Positions 13,131 to 14,779 of a stretch of 14,779 nucleotides of DNA are shown piece by piece. The notes below the pieces were generated by a model. The model made no database searches. It was not told the DNA's origin and worked only from the letters and a program-made list of their open reading frames with translations. This DNA comes from an uncultured Phaeodactylibacter sp. (GTDB lineage: Bacteria > Bacteroidota > Bacteroidia > Chitinophagales > Saprospiraceae): positions 1-14,779 of the forward strand of contig CAJXXJ010000025.1 in the NCBI GenBank assembly GCA_913062745.1, in the 5' to 3' direction. The translations under genes and the position numbers were made by a program. The number at the start of each line of letters is the position of its first letter. Positions within the stretch are counted from its first letter, which is position 1.

Positions 13131-14258
13131 ATGAAACAGTATGCCCTGCTGGCCACAAGCCTGCTCTTACTCCTCAACTGCGGCCGTCTCAACCCACCCG
13201 GCCCGAAGATGTTTAAATCTTCCGATGTCCCCCTTGAAAAAATAGAGCTGCCGGAAGGTTTCAAAATTGAAGTCTATGCAGAAGGCGTGACCAACGCGCG
13301 GTCCATGGACTATTCTCCCGACGGCACCCTCTTCGTAGGTACCCGCGACGAGGGCAACGTCTACGCCATCAAGGATACCGATGGCGACTATAAAGCCGAT
13401 GAGCTTTACGTGCTGGCCGAGGGCCTGAAAATGCCGAACGGGGTGGCGCTGCGCAATGGTGATCTTTACGTCGCGGAAGTCAGCCGCATCCTGCGCTTTA
13501 AGGATATCGAAAGCAATCTGGAAAACCCGGGAGAGCCGGAAGTGATCTACGACGAATACCCCACAGAAACGCACCACGGCTGGAAATACATCGCCTTCGG
13601 GCCAGACGGCAAATTGTACGTACCGGTAGGCGCGCCCTGCAACATCTGCAAGTCAGAAGAAATCTTTGCCTCCATTACCCGTATGGACCCGGACGGCAGC
13701 AACATGGAGGTCGTGCAGCACGGCATCCGCAATACCGTTGGCTTCACCTGGCACCCGGAAACGGGCGACCTCTGGTTTACGGACAATGGCCGGGACTGGA
13801 TGGGGGACAACGAGCCGGACTGCGAGCTCAACCACGCCCCGCGCGAAGGCATGCACTTCGGCTACCCTTACTGCCATCAGGGCGATGTGGCCGACCCGGA
13901 ATTTGGCGATCAGCGGGACTGCAGCGAGTTTGTGCCCCCGGTGGTCAAACTGGGGCCGCACGTCGCACCCCTCGGGCTGGAGTTTTATACCGCTGATCAA
14001 TTTCCGGAAGCGTACCGGGGCCATATCTTCATCGCCCAGCACGGCTCCTGGAACCGCAGTGATAAAATCGGCTACCGCGTAATGATGGTGGAGCTCAATG
14101 GCAATGAAGCGGTCAGCTATAAGCCCTTTGCTACCGGATGGCTGCAGGGCGAAAAAGTGCACGGCCGCCCGGTGGACATCGAGCTGCTCCCGGATGGGTC
14201 TATGCTGGTCAGCGACGACTACTCCAATGTGATCTACCGGATTTACTACGAGGCATAG
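13131..14258 (+). CDS. Lipoprotein of the sorbosone/glucose dehydrogenase beta-propeller family
   Basis: A 375-residue lipoprotein (MKQYALLATS, then a Leu run and lipobox LLNC, Cys17) with a six-bladed beta-propeller of the soluble glucose/sorbosone dehydrogenase type, which uses PQQ to oxidise sugars in the periplasm. Family marks are Gly-Phe-Lys-Ile-Glu-Val-Tyr-Ala-Glu-Gly, Pro-Asn-Gly-Val-Ala, Gly-Ala-Pro-Cys-Asn-Ile-Cys, Asn-Gly-Arg-Asp-x-x-Gly-Asp, His-Phe-Gly-Tyr-Pro, His-Gly-Ser-Trp-Asn-Arg and Gly-Arg-Pro-Val-Asp. I use ATG 13131, because the TTG 48 bases upstream would bury the lipobox. Substrate and PQQ use are inferred from the family; many such proteins in Bacteroidota have no known substrate. 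No PQQ-biosynthesis gene is in the window. The cysteine pairs in two loops may form disulfides. Confidence 0.85.
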   Translation: MKQYALLATSLLLLLNCGRLNPPGPKMFKSSDVPLEKIELPEGFKIEVYAEGVTNARSMDYSPDGTLFVGTRDEGNVYAIKDTDGDYKADELYVLAEGLKMPNGVALRNGDLYVAEVSRILRFKDIESNLENPGEPEVIYDEYPTETHHGWKYIAFGPDGKLYVPVGAPCNICKSEEIFASITRMDPDGSNMEVVQHGIRNTVGFTWHPETGDLWFTDNGRDWMGDNEPDCELNHAPREGMHFGYPYCHQGDVADPEFGDQRDCSEFVPPVVKLGPHVAPLGLEFYTADQFPEAYRGHIFIAQHGSWNRSDKIGYRVMMVELNGNEAVSYKPFATGWLQGEKVHGRPVDIELLPDGSMLVSDDYSNVIYRIYYEA

Positions 14259-14310
14259 CAAAGTTGGGGCATTTATCGTATCTTGTTGATGCTTACAACC
14301 TGTAAATGCC

Positions 14311-14779
14311 ATGATGGAGTACGCCCACTTCCTTTCTCCCTTTGGCTGCATCCGCGTGGAAGGCAGCGAGGACGGAATCCGCTCGGTGCAGCGGGTGGAC
14401 ACCAAGCCCTGCCCCACCGGGCCCATACCGGCCGTGCTCAAACCCTGCGTACAGCAGCTGGCGGAGTACTTCCGGGGCGACCGCGAGCACTTTGACCTCA
14501 AGCTGGACCTGGAAGAAGCGCCCCCTTTTCATCAGGCGGTGTGGCGGGAGCTGATGGATATCCCGTACGGGCATACGACGAGCTACCAGGCTATAGCCGA
14601 AAACCTGGGCGACAAAAAAGCGGTGCGGGCGGTGGGCCAGGCTAATCGCCACAACCCTATCGCGATCATCATTCCCTGCCACCGCTGCATCGCGAAAAGC
14701 GGTGAGCTGCAGGGCTACTTCTACGGCCTCGATATGAAACGGCAGCTGCTCGAGCTGGAAAACCCGACGAGTTTCGCCC
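14311..14779 (+). CDS. ogt: Methylated-DNA--protein-cysteine S-methyltransferase (partial, runs off the window)
   Basis: Suicide DNA-repair protein that moves the methyl group from O6-methylguanine (or O4-methylthymine) to its own cysteine. The visible 156 residues contain the Ogt N-terminal domain (about 1-70), then Phe-His-Gln-Ala-Val-Trp, Ile-Pro-Tyr-Gly-x-Thr-x-Ser-Tyr, the DNA-binding helix Ala-Val-Arg-Ala-Val-Gly-Gln-Ala-Asn, and the active site Ile-Pro-Cys-His-Arg with Cys123. Gly-Tyr-Phe-Tyr-Gly and Leu-Leu-Glu-Leu-Glu close the domain. The Val that normally follows Cys-His-Arg is Cys here. Only the last few residues and the stop codon are missing, because the window ends at 14779. 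It begins 52 bp after the dehydrogenase-like gene on the same strand. The choice of ogt over ada rests on the absence of an Ada-type regulatory domain. Confidence 0.92.
   Translation, partial: MMEYAHFLSPFGCIRVEGSEDGIRSVQRVDTKPCPTGPIPAVLKPCVQQLAEYFRGDREHFDLKLDLEEAPPFHQAVWRELMDIPYGHTTSYQAIAENLGDKKAVRAVGQANRHNPIAIIIPCHRCIAKSGELQGYFYGLDMKRQLLELENPTSFA

Overview
The window reads as chromosome of a GC-rich Bacteroidota (Bacteroidetes) bacterium. The evidence is a type IX secretion system component (PorQ), a secreted protein with a type IX sorting tail, several lipoproteins with Bacteroidota-style lipoboxes, few Shine-Dalgarno sequences, and Bacteroidota -7 promoter boxes (TAnnTTTG) ahead of several genes. 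The high GC content together with these families suggests the Saprospiria (Lewinella-like), but that placement is inference.

Layout. (1) Positions 1-1528 are an AT-richer, eroded accessory stretch. It holds an unrecognised ORF, a 13-bp inverted repeat, an unrecognised lipoprotein, the remains of a MNT-type nucleotidyltransferase gene with an internal amber codon, a possible PIN-domain remnant, and two 31-bp repeats. (2) Positions 1529-5331 hold a cold-shock-domain gene divergent from an lpxD homologue, a tiny protein made almost only of a T9SS sorting domain, a strong terminator, and thrS with a notable dyad in its leader. (3) Positions 5332-7042 are a minus-strand pair, a MORN-repeat lipoprotein followed by porQ. 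(4) Positions 7254-11598 run on the plus strand: a seven-helix membrane protein with a patatin lipase domain, a Thioredoxin_9-like protein 8 bp behind it, then an M42 aminopeptidase and a 57-residue two-helix membrane protein. (5) Positions 11561-14779 hold a NudL-type Nudix hydrolase (minus strand), a DUF6503-like lipoprotein, a lipoprotein of the sorbosone/glucose dehydrogenase beta-propeller family, and a methylated-DNA methyltransferase cut by the window end.

Most of the window is ordinary housekeeping and envelope content: lipid A acylation, T9SS, tRNA charging, peptide turnover, nucleotide clean-up and DNA alkylation repair. I did not find a convincing new multi-gene system. The observations most worth following are the decayed toxin-antitoxin-like patch with its repeats, the inverted repeat enclosing the thrS leader, and the co-oriented membrane patatin and single-cysteine thioredoxin pair. 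No tRNA, rRNA, CRISPR array or intact insertion sequence was seen.
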